64,000 nt of DNA from Pseudomonas sp. 102515 (GCF_031085165.1 NZ_JAVHTY010000003.1:849601-913600); one strand, 5' to 3'; counted from the stretch's first letter, positions 31,196 through 44,908 are shown. Notes: generated by a model from the sequence alone, not told the origin. Made by a program: numbers and translations.

Positions 31196-31555
31196 ATGAA
31201 AAAGACTTTCGGTACTTTCGCCCTCGCTGCCGTCACCGCTTCCGTACTGAGCCTGCCGCTGGCCGGCGGTGCCTTCGCTGCCAACAGCCAGAACATGACC
31301 CTGGCCGCCAACAACACCATGGACAAGACCGAAGAAGCCGCGTCCGATACCTGGATCACCAGCAAGGTGAAGGCGTCTTTCCTGGCAGACGAACACATCA
31401 AGGGTACCTCGATCAAGGTCGAGACCAACAAGGGCGTCGTCTCCCTGTCCGGCACCGTGGCTACCGAAGCCCAGCGCGACCTGGCGATCAAGGAAGCCAA
31501 GGCCATCAAGGGCGTCAAGGCCGTATCGGCTGACGCGCTGAAAGCCGCTCAGTAA
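31196..31555 (+). CDS. Periplasmic BON-domain protein (OsmY-like)
   Basis: 119 residues starting MKKTFGTFALAAVTASV, a typical signal peptide with cleavage near AFAANS (about residue 29). AACAGGAG lies upstream of the ATG. One BON domain covers about residues 48-118 (SDTWITSKVKASFLADEHIKG then GVVSLSGTVATEAQRDLAI). BON proteins are thought to bind phospholipid surfaces and are osmotic/stationary-phase induced. Followed by a DUF2383 stress protein. Confidence 0.9.
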   Translation: MKKTFGTFALAAVTASVLSLPLAGGAFAANSQNMTLAANNTMDKTEEAASDTWITSKVKASFLADEHIKGTSIKVETNKGVVSLSGTVATEAQRDLAIKEAKAIKGVKAVSADALKAAQ

Positions 31556-31578
31556 GAACGTCCGGCACCACCTGGTAC

Positions 31579-31603
31579 GATGGCAGCAACCCTCGCTGCC
31601 ATC
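31579..31603 (+). terminator. Hairpin between the BON and DUF2383 genes
   Basis: GATGGCAGC (31579-31587) pairs perfectly with GCTGCCATC (31595-31603) across a 7-base loop. It is followed by ACCCCTTGTCCC, so it may only attenuate. Confidence 0.45.
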
Positions 31604-31634
31604 ACCCCTTGTCCCTTCGCCCCGGAGAACCGCC

Positions 31635-32087
31635 ATGACCAGCACGACCGAAACCCTCAACGATCTGATCGAGATCGCCCGTGACGGCAAGAATTTCTAC
31701 GAGCACGCCCTCACCGAAGTGAAGAACCCCGAATTGAAGGCCCTGTTCACCGAGATCGCCCAGAGCAAGGCCGAGATCATCAGCGCCCTGAGCGGCCAGG
31801 TATCCGCCGCGGGTGAAAAGCCCGCTGAGCAAGGTACCTTCGCCGGTAGCTTCCGCAAGTACTACACCGACGTCAAAACGTCCTTCGCCAGCAAGGAAAA
31901 GGAAGAAGTCACCTACGTCAGCGAGCTGGAAGAGCAGGAAGACCGCCTGCTGCACGCCCTGGAGCGTGCCGTCAATGAACACGCCACGCCGGATGCCCAG
32001 GCCAACCTGCGCAGCCAGCTAGACAAGGCCCGTGCGACCCATGATCGCATGCGTGACCTTAAGCACCGTATGCAAGCTGCCCACTAA
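31635..32087 (+). CDS. PA2169-like four-helix-bundle protein (DUF2383)
   Basis: 150 residues, nearly all helical, with Glu/Lys-rich heptads. Family features include LNDLIEIARDGKNFYEHAL at the N-terminus and a C-terminal KARATHDRMRDLKHRM. The fold is ferritin-like; the role is unknown, though members are often among general-stress genes and beside BON proteins, as here. CCGGAG precedes the ATG. Confidence 0.88.
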   Translation: MTSTTETLNDLIEIARDGKNFYEHALTEVKNPELKALFTEIAQSKAEIISALSGQVSAAGEKPAEQGTFAGSFRKYYTDVKTSFASKEKEEVTYVSELEEQEDRLLHALERAVNEHATPDAQANLRSQLDKARATHDRMRDLKHRMQAAH

Positions 32088-32097
32088 GGCTGCCCGC

Positions 32098-32131
32098 AAA
32101 GAAAAGCCCCGCCTAGGCGGGGCTTTTCTTT
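32098..32131. terminator. Bidirectional terminator, perfect 34-bp palindrome
   Basis: The 34 bases are exactly their own reverse complement: AAAGAAAAGCCCCGCC, then TA, then GGCGGGGCTTTTCTTT. A GC-rich core with A/T flanks gives a T-tract on both strands, serving the DUF2383 gene (+) and acs (-). Confidence 0.9.
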
Positions 32132-32140
32132 GGACCGGGG

Positions 32141-34084
<1,944 letters not shown>

Positions 34085-34160
34085 GGCCGGCTCCTTCTTG
34101 GTGTTTTTGTGCTCCTAGTTTAGGCCGCGGATGCCCTGCCGGGGTTCAGCGAGGCGACAA

Positions 34161-34188
34161 AACGAAAAAGCGCCGCAGAGCGGCGCCT
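34161..34188 (-). terminator. Terminator of pgi
   Basis: GCGCCGC (34170-34176), AGA, GCGGCGC (34180-34186). The A-tract at 34165-34169 becomes TTTTT after the stem on the minus strand, just behind the pgi stop. Confidence 0.85.
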
Positions 34189-34209
34189 TTCGGAACGGAC
34201 CGGAGACGA

Positions 34210-35874
34210 TCAGCCGCGATGACGACCGCGGAAGTAGTCGATCAGGCCCTGGGTGGAACCATCGTCGGCCTTGCCTTCGCTGCGGCCGATGATGTGCTGG
34301 TAGACGTCCTTGCCCAGCTCCTTGCCCAGCTCGACGCCCCACTGGTCGAAGCAGTTGATGCCCCAGATGACGCTCTGCACGAACACCTTGTGCTCGTACA
34401 GGGCCACCAGCGCACCCAGGCGCCGCGGCGAGATGCGCTCCAGCACCAGGGTGTTGCTCGGGCGGTTGCCCGGGATCACCTTGTGTGGCGCCAGCTTGGC
34501 GATCTCGGCTTCGCCCAGGCCCTTCTCGCGCAGCTCGGCCTCGGCTTCTTCGCGGGTCTTGCCCAGCATCAGCGCCTGGCTCTGCGACAGGCAGTTGGCA
34601 TAGAGCCACTGCTGGTGATCGGCCACCGGGTTGTGGCTCACCACCGGCACGATGAAGTCGCCGGGGATCAGCTGGGTGCCTTGGTGCAGCAACTGGTGGT
34701 AGGCGTGCTGACCGTTGCAGCCGACGCCGCCCCAGATCACCGGACCGGTCTCCACGCTCACCGGCGAGCCGTCCTGACGCACGCTCTTGCCGTTGGACTC
34801 CATGTCCAGCTGCTGCAGGTGCTTCACGAAGTTACGCAGGTGGTGGTCGTAGGGCAGGATGGCGTGACTGGTCGCGCCCCAGAAGTTGCCGTACCAGACC
34901 CCGAGCAGGCCCAGCAGCACCGGCATGTTCTCTTCGAAGGGGGCGCTGGTGAAGTGCTGGTCCATGGCGTAGGCGCCGGCCAGCAGGTCCTTGAAGTTGG
35001 ACATGCCGATGGCCAGGGCGATGGGCAGGCCGATGGCCGACCACAGCGAATAGCGGCCGCCGACCCAATCCCACATGGGGAAGATGTTCTCTTCGGCGAT
35101 GCCGAATTCCACCGCCACCTTGACGTTGCTGGAGACGGCGATGAAGTGCTTGTGCAACTCCGGCTCCGGGCAGCCCTGGGCCAGGCACCAGGCGCGGGCG
35201 GCCTGGGCGTTCTTCAGGGTCTCCAGGGTGCCGAAGGACTTGGAGGAGACGATGAACAGGGTGGTGTCGGCGGCGAGCTTGGAGGTCACCTCGCGGAATT
35301 CGCTGCCGTCGATGTTGGCCAGGTAGTGGCAACGCACGCCACGCTGGGTGAAGGGCACCAGCGCCTCGGAGACCAGCTGCGGACCGAGGAAGGAGCCACC
35401 GATGCCGATGTTGACCACGTCGGTGATCGGCTTCTCGGTGTAGCCGCGCCAGAGACCGTTGTGGATACGGGTGACCAGCTGGGTCATCTGGTTCAGGACC
35501 CGGTGCACCTCGGGCATGATGTCCTGGCCGTCGATCCGGACGCTGTCGCCCACCGGGCGGCGCAGGGCGGTGTGCAGGGCGGGGCGGTGCTCGGACGAGT
35601 TGACGTAGGCGCCGTCGAACAGGGTGTGGATGGCCCCTTCCAGGCCCGCCTCACGGGCCAGATTCACCAGCAGGTCGCGGGTCTGCTCGGTGATGAGGTT
35701 CTTGGAGTAGTCGAGGAACAGACCGCTGCTGCTCAGGGAGAATTGCGAGAAGCGCTGCGGATCGGCGGCGAAGGCATCGCGCATGCGAAAGTTCTGCATG
35801 GCCTTGCGGTGTTCCTGCAGGGCTTTCCAGGAGGCGAGCTGGGTCACGTCGAGGGGGTGTTGATAGTACTCCAT
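34210..35874 (-). CDS. pgi: Glucose-6-phosphate isomerase
   Basis: 554 residues from [13 protein letters not shown]; an upstream in-frame ATG at 35919 lacks family similarity. Interconverts glucose-6-P and fructose-6-P. Signatures: [33 protein letters not shown] (phosphate binding), [17 protein letters not shown] and the C-terminal [18 protein letters not shown] lies 11 bases before the ATG. Transcribed in the same direction as panBC but separated from them by a terminator. Confidence 0.96.
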   Translation of the reverse strand: MEYYQHPLDVTQLASWKALQEHRKAMQNFRMRDAFAADPQRFSQFSLSSSGLFLDYSKNLITEQTRDLLVNLAREAGLEGAIHTLFDGAYVNSSEHRPALHTALRRPVGDSVRIDGQDIMPEVHRVLNQMTQLVTRIHNGLWRGYTEKPITDVVNIGIGGSFLGPQLVSEALVPFTQRGVRCHYLANIDGSEFREVTSKLAADTTLFIVSSKSFGTLETLKNAQAARAWCLAQGCPEPELHKHFIAVSSNVKVAVEFGIAEENIFPMWDWVGGRYSLWSAIGLPIALAIGMSNFKDLLAGAYAMDQHFTSAPFEENMPVLLGLLGVWYGNFWGATSHAILPYDHHLRNFVKHLQQLDMESNGKSVRQDGSPVSVETGPVIWGGVGCNGQHAYHQLLHQGTQLIPGDFIVPVVSHNPVADHQQWLYANCLSQSQALMLGKTREEAEAELREKGLGEAEIAKLAPHKVIPGNRPSNTLVLERISPRRLGALVALYEHKVFVQSVIWGINCFDQWGVELGKELGKDVYQHIIGRSEGKADDGSTQGLIDYFRGRHRG

Positions 35875-35989
35875 GGCTAGGCTTTTCCTTGGTGGCTCTT
35901 GTTTGCTGTTGTGCCCCACAAGCCGCTGGCTTGCAAGAGAAAGTCGGTGACCGCGAGACGCCGGTCGTGGCGCCGCGCTTCGAGCATGA

Positions 35990-36012
35990 AAAAGCCCGGT
36001 ATGTTCCGGGCT
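35990..36012 (-). terminator. Terminator of panB-panC
   Basis: GCCCGG (35995-36000), TATGTT loop, CCGGGC (36007-36012). The A-tract AAAAA at 35990-35994 reads as TTTTT on the minus strand, 45-65 bases after the panC stop. Confidence 0.8.
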
Positions 36013-36055
36013 TCCAGGGTTCAGGCAGGTTCGGGTGAGCTAACCTTCGGTTGCG

Positions 36056-36913
36056 TCACACTCGGGCCCTGCGGCGAAAGCTCAGATTGTCGATCAGGCG
36101 GGTCTGGCCGAGGTAGGCCGCCACCAGCAGGACCAGCGCGGCGGTGTCCGGGCCGGCCGGTTGCAGACTCAGCTGCTCACGCAATTCCAGATAGTCGACC
36201 TTGAGTCCCTGAGCTTGCAATTCGGCGACACCGGCGGCGAGGGTCGGCTCGACCGCCGCACCGGCCGCGAGCTGATCGGCGAGCCGCCTGAGCAGGCTGT
36301 ACAGGCAGGGCGCACTGGCCCGCTGGTGGTCGTCGAGATAGCCATTGCGCGACGACAGCGCCAGGCCGTCGGTGGCCCGCACCGTGGGCTGGGCGACGAT
36401 CTCGATGGGCATGTCCAGGTCCTGGACCAGCTTGCGGATCACCGCCAGCTGCTGATAGTCCTTTTCGCCAAAGACCGCCACGTCCGGTTGCGCCATCTGG
36501 AACAGCTTGGTGACCACCGTCGCCACGCCTTCGAAATGACCGGGCCGGCGTGCGCCGCAGAGGCCTTCCGATACCAGGGGGACGTTCACCCGGGTCAGGC
36601 CGTCCATGCCGCTGGGATACATCTCGGCCACCGCCGGTGCGAACAGCAGGTCGCAATGGGCTTCGCTCAGCTGGCGGCTGTCTTCCGCCAGGGTGCGGGG
36701 GTAGGTATCGAGATCCTCGGCGGGGCCGAATTGCAATGGATTGACGAAGACGCTCGCCACCACGAAGTCGGCGTGACGCCGCGCGGTGTCGACCAGGGCG
36801 ATATGGCCGGCGTGCAGATTGCCCATGGTGGGCACCAGGCCGATGCGCAGGCCCTGGCGGCGCGCGGCGGCGACGGCGGCGCGCAGTTCGCGGACGCTAT
36901 GGACCGTTTTCAT
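36056..36913 (-). CDS. panC: Pantothenate synthetase
   Basis: 285 residues starting [14 protein letters not shown]. Condenses pantoate with beta-alanine using ATP. Nucleotidyltransferase motifs [16 protein letters not shown] (HxGH type), [21 protein letters not shown] and the KMSKS-like ALSSRNGYL are present. The ATG overlaps the panB stop (ATGA). No panD follows before pgi, whereas PAO1 has one there (from memory). Confidence 0.96.
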   Translation of the reverse strand: MKTVHSVRELRAAVAAARRQGLRIGLVPTMGNLHAGHIALVDTARRHADFVVASVFVNPLQFGPAEDLDTYPRTLAEDSRQLSEAHCDLLFAPAVAEMYPSGMDGLTRVNVPLVSEGLCGARRPGHFEGVATVVTKLFQMAQPDVAVFGEKDYQQLAVIRKLVQDLDMPIEIVAQPTVRATDGLALSSRNGYLDDHQRASAPCLYSLLRRLADQLAAGAAVEPTLAAGVAELQAQGLKVDYLELREQLSLQPAGPDTAALVLLVAAYLGQTRLIDNLSFRRRARV

Positions 36914-37710
36914 GCGGAGAATCCATGTTCGGGAGCGGGAAAGCTGCCGTCCTTGACGGCGGCGACGTAGGCCGCCAGGGCAGCCTGGATACTGTCCTGG
37001 CCGGCCATGAAGTTGCGGACGAATTTCGGCGTGCGCCCGCGCAGGGCCAGGCCGAGCATGTCGTGCAGCACCAGCACCTGGCCATCGGTGGCGGCCCCGG
37101 CGCCGATGCCGATCACCGGCACCCGGGCGGCCCGGGTGATTTCTTCGGCCAGCGCCGAGGGCACGCACTCCAGCAGCAGCATGGCCGCGCCGGCTTCCTC
37201 CAGCTCGCGTGCCGCGTCGCGCAGTTGCTGCGCCCGGACTGGATCGCGACCCTGCACCTTGAAGCCGCCGAAGACATTGACCGACTGGGGCGTCAGGCCC
37301 AGGTGGGCGCAGACCGGCACGCCATTGGCGGCCAGGCGGCGGATCGGCTCGGCCAGCCAGGCGTCGCCCTCGAGCTTGACCATCTGCGCGCCCGCCTGCA
37401 TCAGGCGACCGGCGCTGGTCAGGGTCTGCTCCAGGGTGGCATAGGTCATGAACGACAGGTCGGCGACGATGAAGGCTCCCGCGTGGCCACGCTTGACGCA
37501 GGCGGTATGGTAGACCATGTCGTCGAGGGTCACCGGCAGGGTGCTGTCGTGACCCTGCAGCACCATGCCGAGGGAATCGCCGATGAGCAGCATCTCCACG
37601 CCGGCCTGACTGGCGGCCTGGGCGAAGGTGGCATCGTAGGCGGTCAGCATGGCGATCTTTTCGCCGCGCTGCTTGAGCCCCTGAAGGGTCGTGAGGCTGA
37701 TATCAGGCAT
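36910..37710 (-). CDS. panB: 3-methyl-2-oxobutanoate hydroxymethyltransferase
   Basis: 266 residues. Transfers a hydroxymethyl group from methylene-tetrahydrofolate to ketoisovalerate, first step to pantoate. Conserved segments: [48 protein letters not shown] and [20 protein letters not shown], with the Mg2+-binding aspartates. First gene of the two-gene panBC operon, 130 bases downstream of folK on the same strand. Confidence 0.96.
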   Translation of the reverse strand: MPDISLTTLQGLKQRGEKIAMLTAYDATFAQAASQAGVEMLLIGDSLGMVLQGHDSTLPVTLDDMVYHTACVKRGHAGAFIVADLSFMTYATLEQTLTSAGRLMQAGAQMVKLEGDAWLAEPIRRLAANGVPVCAHLGLTPQSVNVFGGFKVQGRDPVRAQQLRDAARELEEAGAAMLLLECVPSALAEEITRAARVPVIGIGAGAATDGQVLVLHDMLGLALRGRTPKFVRNFMAGQDSIQAALAAYVAAVKDGSFPAPEHGFSA

Positions 37711-37839
37711 GCAAGGGGTCCTCGTGGGACGGCGCTATGGTTGTTGTCTGGGCGCCGCGGGCGCGGGGTGGCCGCGCGCAAACGGCTGCTATAGTCCCGG
37801 CGCGTCCGGCACAAGTCAATGCTCGGTGTTACGGCTGTG

Positions 37840-38343
37840 TTACCGGCTGGGTGACGACGGTAGCAGCCGTTCCAGGCCTTCGAAAGGACAGGCGGACAGC
37901 AGGTCCGGCAAGCGGCGGCCGTCGGGCAGGTGCAGCGCGGGGGCGAGATCGGCCAGCGGATAGAGCACGAAGGCGCGGGCCTGGAGGTGATAGTGCGGCA
38001 CCTGCAGGCGTGGCTCGTCGATCAGCCGTTCGCCGAACAGCAGGATGTCGATGTCCAGGGTGCGCGGACCCCAGCGTTCGTCCTTGCGCACGCGGCCCTG
38101 CTGCTGCTCGATGGCCTGGGTGGCGTCGAGCAGCGCCAGGGGGGCGAGGGCGGTGTCCAGCACGGCGACGGCGTTGACGTAGCGCGGCTGGTCGGGCGGA
38201 CCCAGGGGGTCGCTGGCATAGAAGGCGGAGACCGCCACCAGCTGACTCTCGGGCAGGCTGGCCAGGGCCTCCAGGGCCGCGTCCAGCTGCTGCCGCGGCT
38301 CGGCCAGGTTGCTACCCAGGCCGAGATAGACTCTTTCCATCAT
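37840..38343 (-). CDS. folK: 6-hydroxymethyl-7,8-dihydropterin pyrophosphokinase
   Basis: 167 residues starting MMERVYLGLGSNL; ATG at 38343 overlaps the pcnB stop (ATGA), and a second ATG at 38340 is possible. HPPK signatures: GLGSNLAEPRQQLDAAL, the pterin/ATP loop RKDERWGPRTLDIDILLFG and VPHYHLQARAFVLYPLADLAP. Transfers pyrophosphate from ATP to the pterin in folate synthesis. Confidence 0.95.
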   Translation of the reverse strand: MMERVYLGLGSNLAEPRQQLDAALEALASLPESQLVAVSAFYASDPLGPPDQPRYVNAVAVLDTALAPLALLDATQAIEQQQGRVRKDERWGPRTLDIDILLFGERLIDEPRLQVPHYHLQARAFVLYPLADLAPALHLPDGRRLPDLLSACPFEGLERLLPSSPSR

Positions 38344-39731
38344 TCGTCGCCGGCGGTGGGCGCATCCGAGGTGCGCCGCTTGCGATTGCTGCCGCCCCGG
38401 CGGCGTCGCTTGGCCGGCGCGCCTTCGTCCCGGCTGAGATTCTTGATCATCTCGCGCCGCTGGCTGTCACCGACCTCCTGGTAACGCGTCCACCAGTCGC
38501 CCAGGCCACCGGTCTCCTCGCCCGCGCTCTCGCGCAGCAGCAGGAAATCGTAGCCGGCGCGGAAGCGCGGATTTTCCAGCAGTTGATCGGCGCGCTTGCC
38601 CTGACGGCGCGGCAGGCGTTCCTGCATGTCCCAGATCTCGCGCATCGGCATGGTGAAGCGCTTGGGGACGGCGGTGCGTTGGCACTGCTGCAGGGTCAGG
38701 TCGTGGGCGGCTTCCTGCATGGCCGGAATCGGCGCCAGCCCGAGGTCCTGATGATGACGCACGCGCTCGGGCAGCGCCGGCCAGAGCAGAGCGGCGAACA
38801 GGAAGGCCGGAGTGACCGGCTTGCCTTCACGGATGCGGGTATCGGTATTGGCCAGGGCCTGGCGAATCAGGCTGCCGGCGTATTCCGGGTCGCGTTCCAG
38901 GGCTTCGCCGCTGGCCGGGAACAGCGGGGCGAACAGGCCGTACTGGCAGAGCAGCTCGAAGGTACGTTCGGCCTTGCCGCCGAGCAGCAGCTTGATGACC
39001 TCGTCGAACAGTCGCGGTGCGGGAATGTCACGTAGCAGCGGGGCCAGGCGACTGATGGGTTCGGCGGTAGCGGTCTCGATCTGGAAGTCCAGCTTGGCGG
39101 CGAAGCGCACGGCGCGCAGCATCCGCACTGGGTCTTCCAGGTAGCGCTGCTCCGGATCGCCGATCAGGCGGATCTGCCGCAGGCGGATGTCCTGGGTGCC
39201 ATTGGCGTAGTCGAGGATGCGTTCGCCGCTGGCATCGTAGTAGAGCGCGTTGATGGTGAAGTCGCGCCGCTGGGCATCCTGTTCCTGGTTGCCATAGATG
39301 TTGTCGCGCAGGATCCGGCCGCTTTCATGGCGCGAGCCCTGGGTTTCATCTTCGGCATCCCCGGTGGGGTGATTGGCGCGAAAGGTCGCGACCTCGATGA
39401 TCTCGCGGCCGAAATGCACGTGGACCAGCTTGAAACGCCGACCGATGACCCGTGCATTGCGGAATTCGGCCCGCACCTGTTCGGGCGTGGCACTGGTAGC
39501 GACATCGAAGTCCTTGGGCTCGAAGCCCAACAGCAGGTCCCGGACGCAACCGCCCACCAGGTAGGCCTGATAACCCGCCTTTTCCAGCCGCTCGACGACG
39601 CTCAGGGCGTAGCGGCTGATGCGCTCTCGTTCCAGAGCATGCTGACTGCGGGGCAGTTCGATGGGCAAGGCAGGCGCGGGCGGAGTACGCCGCAGGGGCG
39701 AGCGCAGAGTCTGGATCAGCTTCTTCAGCAT
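38340..39731 (-). CDS. pcnB: Poly(A) polymerase I
   Basis: 463 residues. Adds 3' oligo(A) tails that mark RNAs for decay. Class II nucleotidyltransferase core: YLVGGCVRDLLLGFEPKDFDVATSATPEQV (about residues 56-85; GG and DxD), DEVIKLLLGGKAE, and a basic C-terminal tail (AKRRRRGGSNRKRR). Coupled to folK. Its promoter must lie between 39732 and the CrcZ-type terminator, unless read-through from crcZ contributes. Confidence 0.95.
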   Translation of the reverse strand: MLKKLIQTLRSPLRRTPPAPALPIELPRSQHALERERISRYALSVVERLEKAGYQAYLVGGCVRDLLLGFEPKDFDVATSATPEQVRAEFRNARVIGRRFKLVHVHFGREIIEVATFRANHPTGDAEDETQGSRHESGRILRDNIYGNQEQDAQRRDFTINALYYDASGERILDYANGTQDIRLRQIRLIGDPEQRYLEDPVRMLRAVRFAAKLDFQIETATAEPISRLAPLLRDIPAPRLFDEVIKLLLGGKAERTFELLCQYGLFAPLFPASGEALERDPEYAGSLIRQALANTDTRIREGKPVTPAFLFAALLWPALPERVRHHQDLGLAPIPAMQEAAHDLTLQQCQRTAVPKRFTMPMREIWDMQERLPRRQGKRADQLLENPRFRAGYDFLLLRESAGEETGGLGDWWTRYQEVGDSQRREMIKNLSRDEGAPAKRRRRGGSNRKRRTSDAPTAGDE

Positions 39732-39842
39732 GCGAATTTCTGTTCGGAGAGACGGCTATACGCAATCTGGCCCACGGCGGGAACCGTTGCGCAATAGATA
39801 AGGAGGGGATCTTGAACGAGGGAGGGAAGGCTGTCAAAGGCA

Positions 39843-40217
39843 CTGGGGGAGCCGAAGCTCCCCCCCAAAGTGGTACGTGCTTTGTTTTTATTGTTTATCC
39901 AGACCTCTTGTTTTTCTTGTGTGGTCTGTTCCGTGCGGTTACCTGCCGCCGGAAAGGCTCTGAAGTCTAGAGCCAAGAGCAAACGGATTACTTTGGAAGC
40001 TGATGCCGTCAGGATCATTCCTGCTCTGCCTGGTACGGGTGCTGCCTCGGGGCAGTTTTGTTGTTCTCTGGCCTGACATCGCGCGGACCGTCCCGCTAGA
40101 CGACTCTTCTCCAAAATGATCAGTTAGCTACGCCTCCGCCTGCTTGTTCTTGTTGTGCTGGAGTCGCTACGTCTTGTTTTTGTTATGGAGTGGGTACGTT
40201 CTTATTGTTTTTGTACG
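39843..40217 (-). ncRNA. crcZ: CrcZ-type sRNA that titrates the Hfq/Crc complex
   Basis: This 697-base gene-free interval between cbrB and pcnB is where crcZ lies in Pseudomonas. On the minus strand it carries at least six A-rich CA motifs, such as AACAAGAACAAG (40143-40156) and AACAAAAACAAG (40173-40185); others lie near 39881-39896, 39907-39920, 40056-40067 and 40200-40214. These bind Hfq/Crc and relieve catabolite repression. It begins behind a sigma-54 promoter and ends with the hairpin GGGGGAGC-TTCG-GCTCCCCC (39845-39864). The predicted length of about 375 bases is close to the known CrcZ. Start and end are estimates. Confidence 0.88.
39845..39864 (-). terminator. CrcZ 3' terminator hairpin
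   Basis: Perfect 8-bp stem with a stable TTCG tetraloop on the minus strand (GGGGGAGC / GCTCCCCC). The following bases AGTGCCTTTG are only moderately T-rich. Confidence 0.7.
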
Positions 40218-40225
40218 AAGACATA

Positions 40226-40242
40226 AAGCAGATGCCGTGCCA
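40226..40242 (-). promoter_or_regulatory. Sigma-54 (-24/-12) promoter of crcZ
   Basis: On the minus strand TGGCACGGCATCTGCT matches the TGGCAC-N5-TTGCW consensus with GG and GC at the right spacing (TGGCAC at 40242-40237, CTGCT at 40231-40227). crcZ transcription is known to need RpoN and CbrB, and the cbrB gene is just upstream. Confidence 0.85.
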
Positions 40243-40270
40243 GTTTTATAAAATCCTTTGTTTTCAATGG

Positions 40271-40392
40271 GTTACGAAAAATGTAGCCTTTTCGCTCAGG
40301 GGCTACAGGCAAGTTTTCGTTACCGCTGAACCCGCCGGCTGTTACGGCGGTAACACATTGCAAAGGATGGGGAGGGACGAGGGGAGTGTTAC
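40271..40392 (-). promoter_or_regulatory. Candidate CbrB enhancer sites upstream of crcZ
   Basis: TGTTAC-GGCG-GTAACA (40340-40355) is a perfect inverted repeat about 100 bases upstream of the sigma-54 promoter. Further GTTAC half-sites lie at 40271-40275, 40319-40323 and 40388-40392. Position and repetition fit an upstream activating sequence for the enhancer-binding protein CbrB. This is inference from symmetry and location. Confidence 0.55.
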
Positions 40393-40428
40393 CGCGGGAC
40401 GTGCGGGGCCGTCACCTCCCGGCGCGGA

Positions 40429-41844
<1,416 letters not shown>

Positions 41845-41932
41845 CAAGTGCGCTCTCTTACGGGAAGGCAAGGCGACCCACGCCAGGCAGCGTGTCTTCT
41901 CGTGGTCGTCTGGACTTCCGAATGCTTTAGCA

Positions 41933-41957
41933 GATCCATCCAGCAGGCGGATGGGTC
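41933..41957 (-). other. Hairpin between cbrA and cbrB
   Basis: GATCCATCC (41933-41941) pairs with GGATGGGTC (41949-41957), one G-T wobble, directly behind the cbrA stop. No T-run; it may tune cbrB read-through. cbrB has 115 bases of its own leader here. Confidence 0.4.
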
Positions 41958-41959
41958 CG

Positions 41960-44908
41960 TCACGGCGCCTCCGGCAACCCGAGATAGCGCGGCAGCAGTA
42001 CCCGAATGCGGGTGCCCTGGCCAGTCACGGGGTCGGTAGGACTATCGATCATTATCTGACCATAATGCTCTTCTACGATGGAATAGACCAGCGCCAAGCC
42101 AAGCCCCGTCCCCTTGCCCGGGTCCTTGGTGGTGAAGAAGGGTTCGAACAGCCGACTGACGATGGCCTTGGGAATGCCGCTGCCCTCGTCTTCGACGCTC
42201 AGGGTCACGGTCTGGCCATGGGCCTCGCTGCGCACCCGGATCGGCGCGCCGGCCGGCGAGGCGTCGCGGGCGTTGGACAGCAGGTTGATCATCACCTGCA
42301 CCAGCCGCTGGGGATCGCCCTGCACCAGGTGTTCGGGATCGCAGAGATTGAAGAAGTCGACGTCCACGCTCTGGCGATTGAGCGAGAGCAGGGCGATGGC
42401 CTCCTGGGCCGCCTCGGCCACGCACACCGGTTCGTGGGCCTGCTGGCGGCCGCCGGCATGGGCGAAACTCATCAGCGACTGGACGATGCGGGTGATGCGG
42501 CGGGTCTGCTCGATGATCTGGCTGCTGATCTCGTCGATCTCTTCGTCCGCCTCGCGCTCCTCGCGCAGATTCTGCGCCAGGCAGGCGATGCCGGTGACCG
42601 GGTTGCCGATCTCGTGGGCGACGCCCGCGGCCAGTCGGCCGATGGAAGCCAGGCGCTCGGAGTGGATCAGGCGGTCTTCCAGCAGCTGGGTCTCGCTGAT
42701 GTCTTCCACCACCAGTACCGTGCCGTTGCTGCCGACCGCCAGGGGTTCGTCGATGGTCGCCTTGTGCAGGTTGAGCCAGCGCTGCTCGTGTTCCTGGGGC
42801 AGGCGCTGCTTGTAGAGGTGCTGCTGCGCCGGCTCGGCGAGAAAGCGCTCGAACAGGTCCTGCCAGGGATCGGGCAGGGCGCTCAGGCGCGAGCCCACCA
42901 CCCGGGCGCCGTCGATGCCGGTGAGCTCTTCCATGGCGCGGTTCCACATGAGGATCTCGCGGTCGCGGGCCAGGGAGCAGACGCCCATGGGCAACTCCTG
43001 CAGGGTCTGCCGGTGATAGCGGCGCAGGGCGTCCAGCTCGGCCGCCAGGCCGGTCAGGCGCGACTGGTAGTCTTCCAGGCGATTCTCGATGAAGTGGATG
43101 TCTTCGGTGGCATAGGCCTCGCTTTCCGCCTTGAACGGCAGAAAGGTCTCGACGATGTCCTGGGCGACCCGCGGGCCCATCGGCCCGGAGAGGTTGGCCT
43201 CGATGCGATCGCGCAACCGGCGCAGGGCATAGGGACGGCGTTCGTCATAGGGCAGCAGCAGGTCGGCCAGGGCGCGTTCGACTTCCTTCTGCGCGGTCTT
43301 GGCGCCCAGTGGCTTGGCCAGCTGGGCCGCGAAGTCCTGGGGCGAGCTGGCCGCCAGTTCGCGGCGTTGCGGGCGGCGGACGTTGTCCACCGCGCAGGCC
43401 TCGGCAGCGCTCTTCTCTTCTTCGCTGGCTTCGGTGAAGAGCGAGACCAGGGCGAACACCAGCACGTTGACGGTGAGCGAGGCCACGGCGGCGAGGTGCC
43501 AGTTGCTGGCACTGATGCGATAGCTGAAGACGCCGATGTGCAGCGGATTGATGTCGGCCACCAGCGGCATGAGCATGCTCAGGAACCACAGGCCCAGGCC
43601 GCACAGCAGGCCGGCGATGAAGCCCTTGCGATTGGCCGTCTGCCAGTAGAGCACCGACAGCGCGCCGGGCAGGAATTGCACGGTAGCGACGAAGGAAACG
43701 ATGCCCAGGCTGGAGAGATCGCCATGGCCCTGCAGCAGGCGATAGAAGCCATAGCTGCCGAGGATGATGGCGGCGATCAGCATGCGCCGGGTCATGCGCA
43801 GCCAGCGATAGATGTTGCCATCGGTGGGCGGCTGGTAGAGCGGCAGCACGATGTGGTTGAGCAGCATGCCCGACAGCGCCATGGTCACCACGATGATCAG
43901 GCCGCTGGCCGCCGACAGGCCGCCGACGAAGGCCACCAGCGCCAGCAGCGGATTGTCCAGCGCCAGGCCCACGCCCAGGGTGAAGTACTCCGGCGGCGTC
44001 GGCGAACCCAGCGCCAGGCCACCCCAGAGAATCGGCGGCACCGCCAGGCTGATCAGCAGCAGGAACAGCGGCAGGCCCCAGCTGGCGCTGACCAGCGCCT
44101 GGGGACTGAGATTCTCGGTGAAGGCCATGTGGTACATGTGCGGGGTGACGATGGCCGCGGCGAAGAACACCAGCAGCAGGATCCGCCAGGGGCCTTCCTG
44201 CAGCGGGGTGTGCAGGGTGGAGAGAGCGCTCTGGTTCTGCTGCAGCCAGGTCTCCAGGCCGTTGGGGCCGCCGAACACTGTATAGAGGGTGACGCCGCCG
44301 ACGATGCCCAGGGCCAGCAGCTTGACCAGGGATTCGAAGGCGATGGCCACCACCAGGCCCTCGTGGCGTTCCTTGGAGTTGATCTGGCGCGCGCCGAAGA
44401 GCATGGCGAACAGGGTGATCAGCAGGCAGAAGCCCAGCGCTGGGGCGTCCTGGGCGCGGGCCTGCACCAGGATGCCGGTGCTGGTGGCCACCGCCTGGAT
44501 CTGCAGCGCCAGCAGTGGCAGCACGGCGATCAGCATGCCCAGGCTGGTCAGGGCGCCGGCCCAGGTGCTGCGGAAACGGAAGGCGAAGAGATCGGCCAGG
44601 GACGCCAGCTGGTAGGCGCGGGTCAGGCGCAGGATGGGATAGAGCAATACCGGCGCTAGTAGAAAGGCGCCGCACAGCCCCAGGTAATAGGCGAGAAAGC
44701 CGTAGCCGTAGTCGTAGGCCAGGCCCACGGTGCCATAGAAGGCCCAGGCGCTGGCATAGACGCCCAGCGACAGGGTGTAGATCAGCGGATGGCGCACCAG
44801 CCGGCGCGGCACCCAGCCCTTCTCGGTCATCCAGGCGACGCCAAAGAAGATCAGCAGGTAACCGGCGCTGATCAGGACCAGTTGGGACAGACTAAAGCTC
44901 GTCGGCAT
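41960..44908 (-). CDS. cbrA: CbrA, SLC5-type transporter-like sensor histidine kinase
   Basis: 982 residues. The N-terminal half (about 1-500) is a sodium/solute symporter-like domain with about 13 helices; CbrA of P. putida has been linked to histidine uptake. A short linker domain and a PAS domain (about 625-745) lead to the HisKA region with His near 764 in [15 protein letters not shown] and an HATPase domain (about 850-975; [28 protein letters not shown]). Phosphorylates CbrB. Overlaps the small upstream cbrX by 17 bases. Confidence 0.96.
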   Translation of the reverse strand: MPTSFSLSQLVLISAGYLLIFFGVAWMTEKGWVPRRLVRHPLIYTLSLGVYASAWAFYGTVGLAYDYGYGFLAYYLGLCGAFLLAPVLLYPILRLTRAYQLASLADLFAFRFRSTWAGALTSLGMLIAVLPLLALQIQAVATSTGILVQARAQDAPALGFCLLITLFAMLFGARQINSKERHEGLVVAIAFESLVKLLALGIVGGVTLYTVFGGPNGLETWLQQNQSALSTLHTPLQEGPWRILLLVFFAAAIVTPHMYHMAFTENLSPQALVSASWGLPLFLLLISLAVPPILWGGLALGSPTPPEYFTLGVGLALDNPLLALVAFVGGLSAASGLIIVVTMALSGMLLNHIVLPLYQPPTDGNIYRWLRMTRRMLIAAIILGSYGFYRLLQGHGDLSSLGIVSFVATVQFLPGALSVLYWQTANRKGFIAGLLCGLGLWFLSMLMPLVADINPLHIGVFSYRISASNWHLAAVASLTVNVLVFALVSLFTEASEEEKSAAEACAVDNVRRPQRRELAASSPQDFAAQLAKPLGAKTAQKEVERALADLLLPYDERRPYALRRLRDRIEANLSGPMGPRVAQDIVETFLPFKAESEAYATEDIHFIENRLEDYQSRLTGLAAELDALRRYHRQTLQELPMGVCSLARDREILMWNRAMEELTGIDGARVVGSRLSALPDPWQDLFERFLAEPAQQHLYKQRLPQEHEQRWLNLHKATIDEPLAVGSNGTVLVVEDISETQLLEDRLIHSERLASIGRLAAGVAHEIGNPVTGIACLAQNLREEREADEEIDEISSQIIEQTRRITRIVQSLMSFAHAGGRQQAHEPVCVAEAAQEAIALLSLNRQSVDVDFFNLCDPEHLVQGDPQRLVQVMINLLSNARDASPAGAPIRVRSEAHGQTVTLSVEDEGSGIPKAIVSRLFEPFFTTKDPGKGTGLGLALVYSIVEEHYGQIMIDSPTDPVTGQGTRIRVLLPRYLGLPEAP

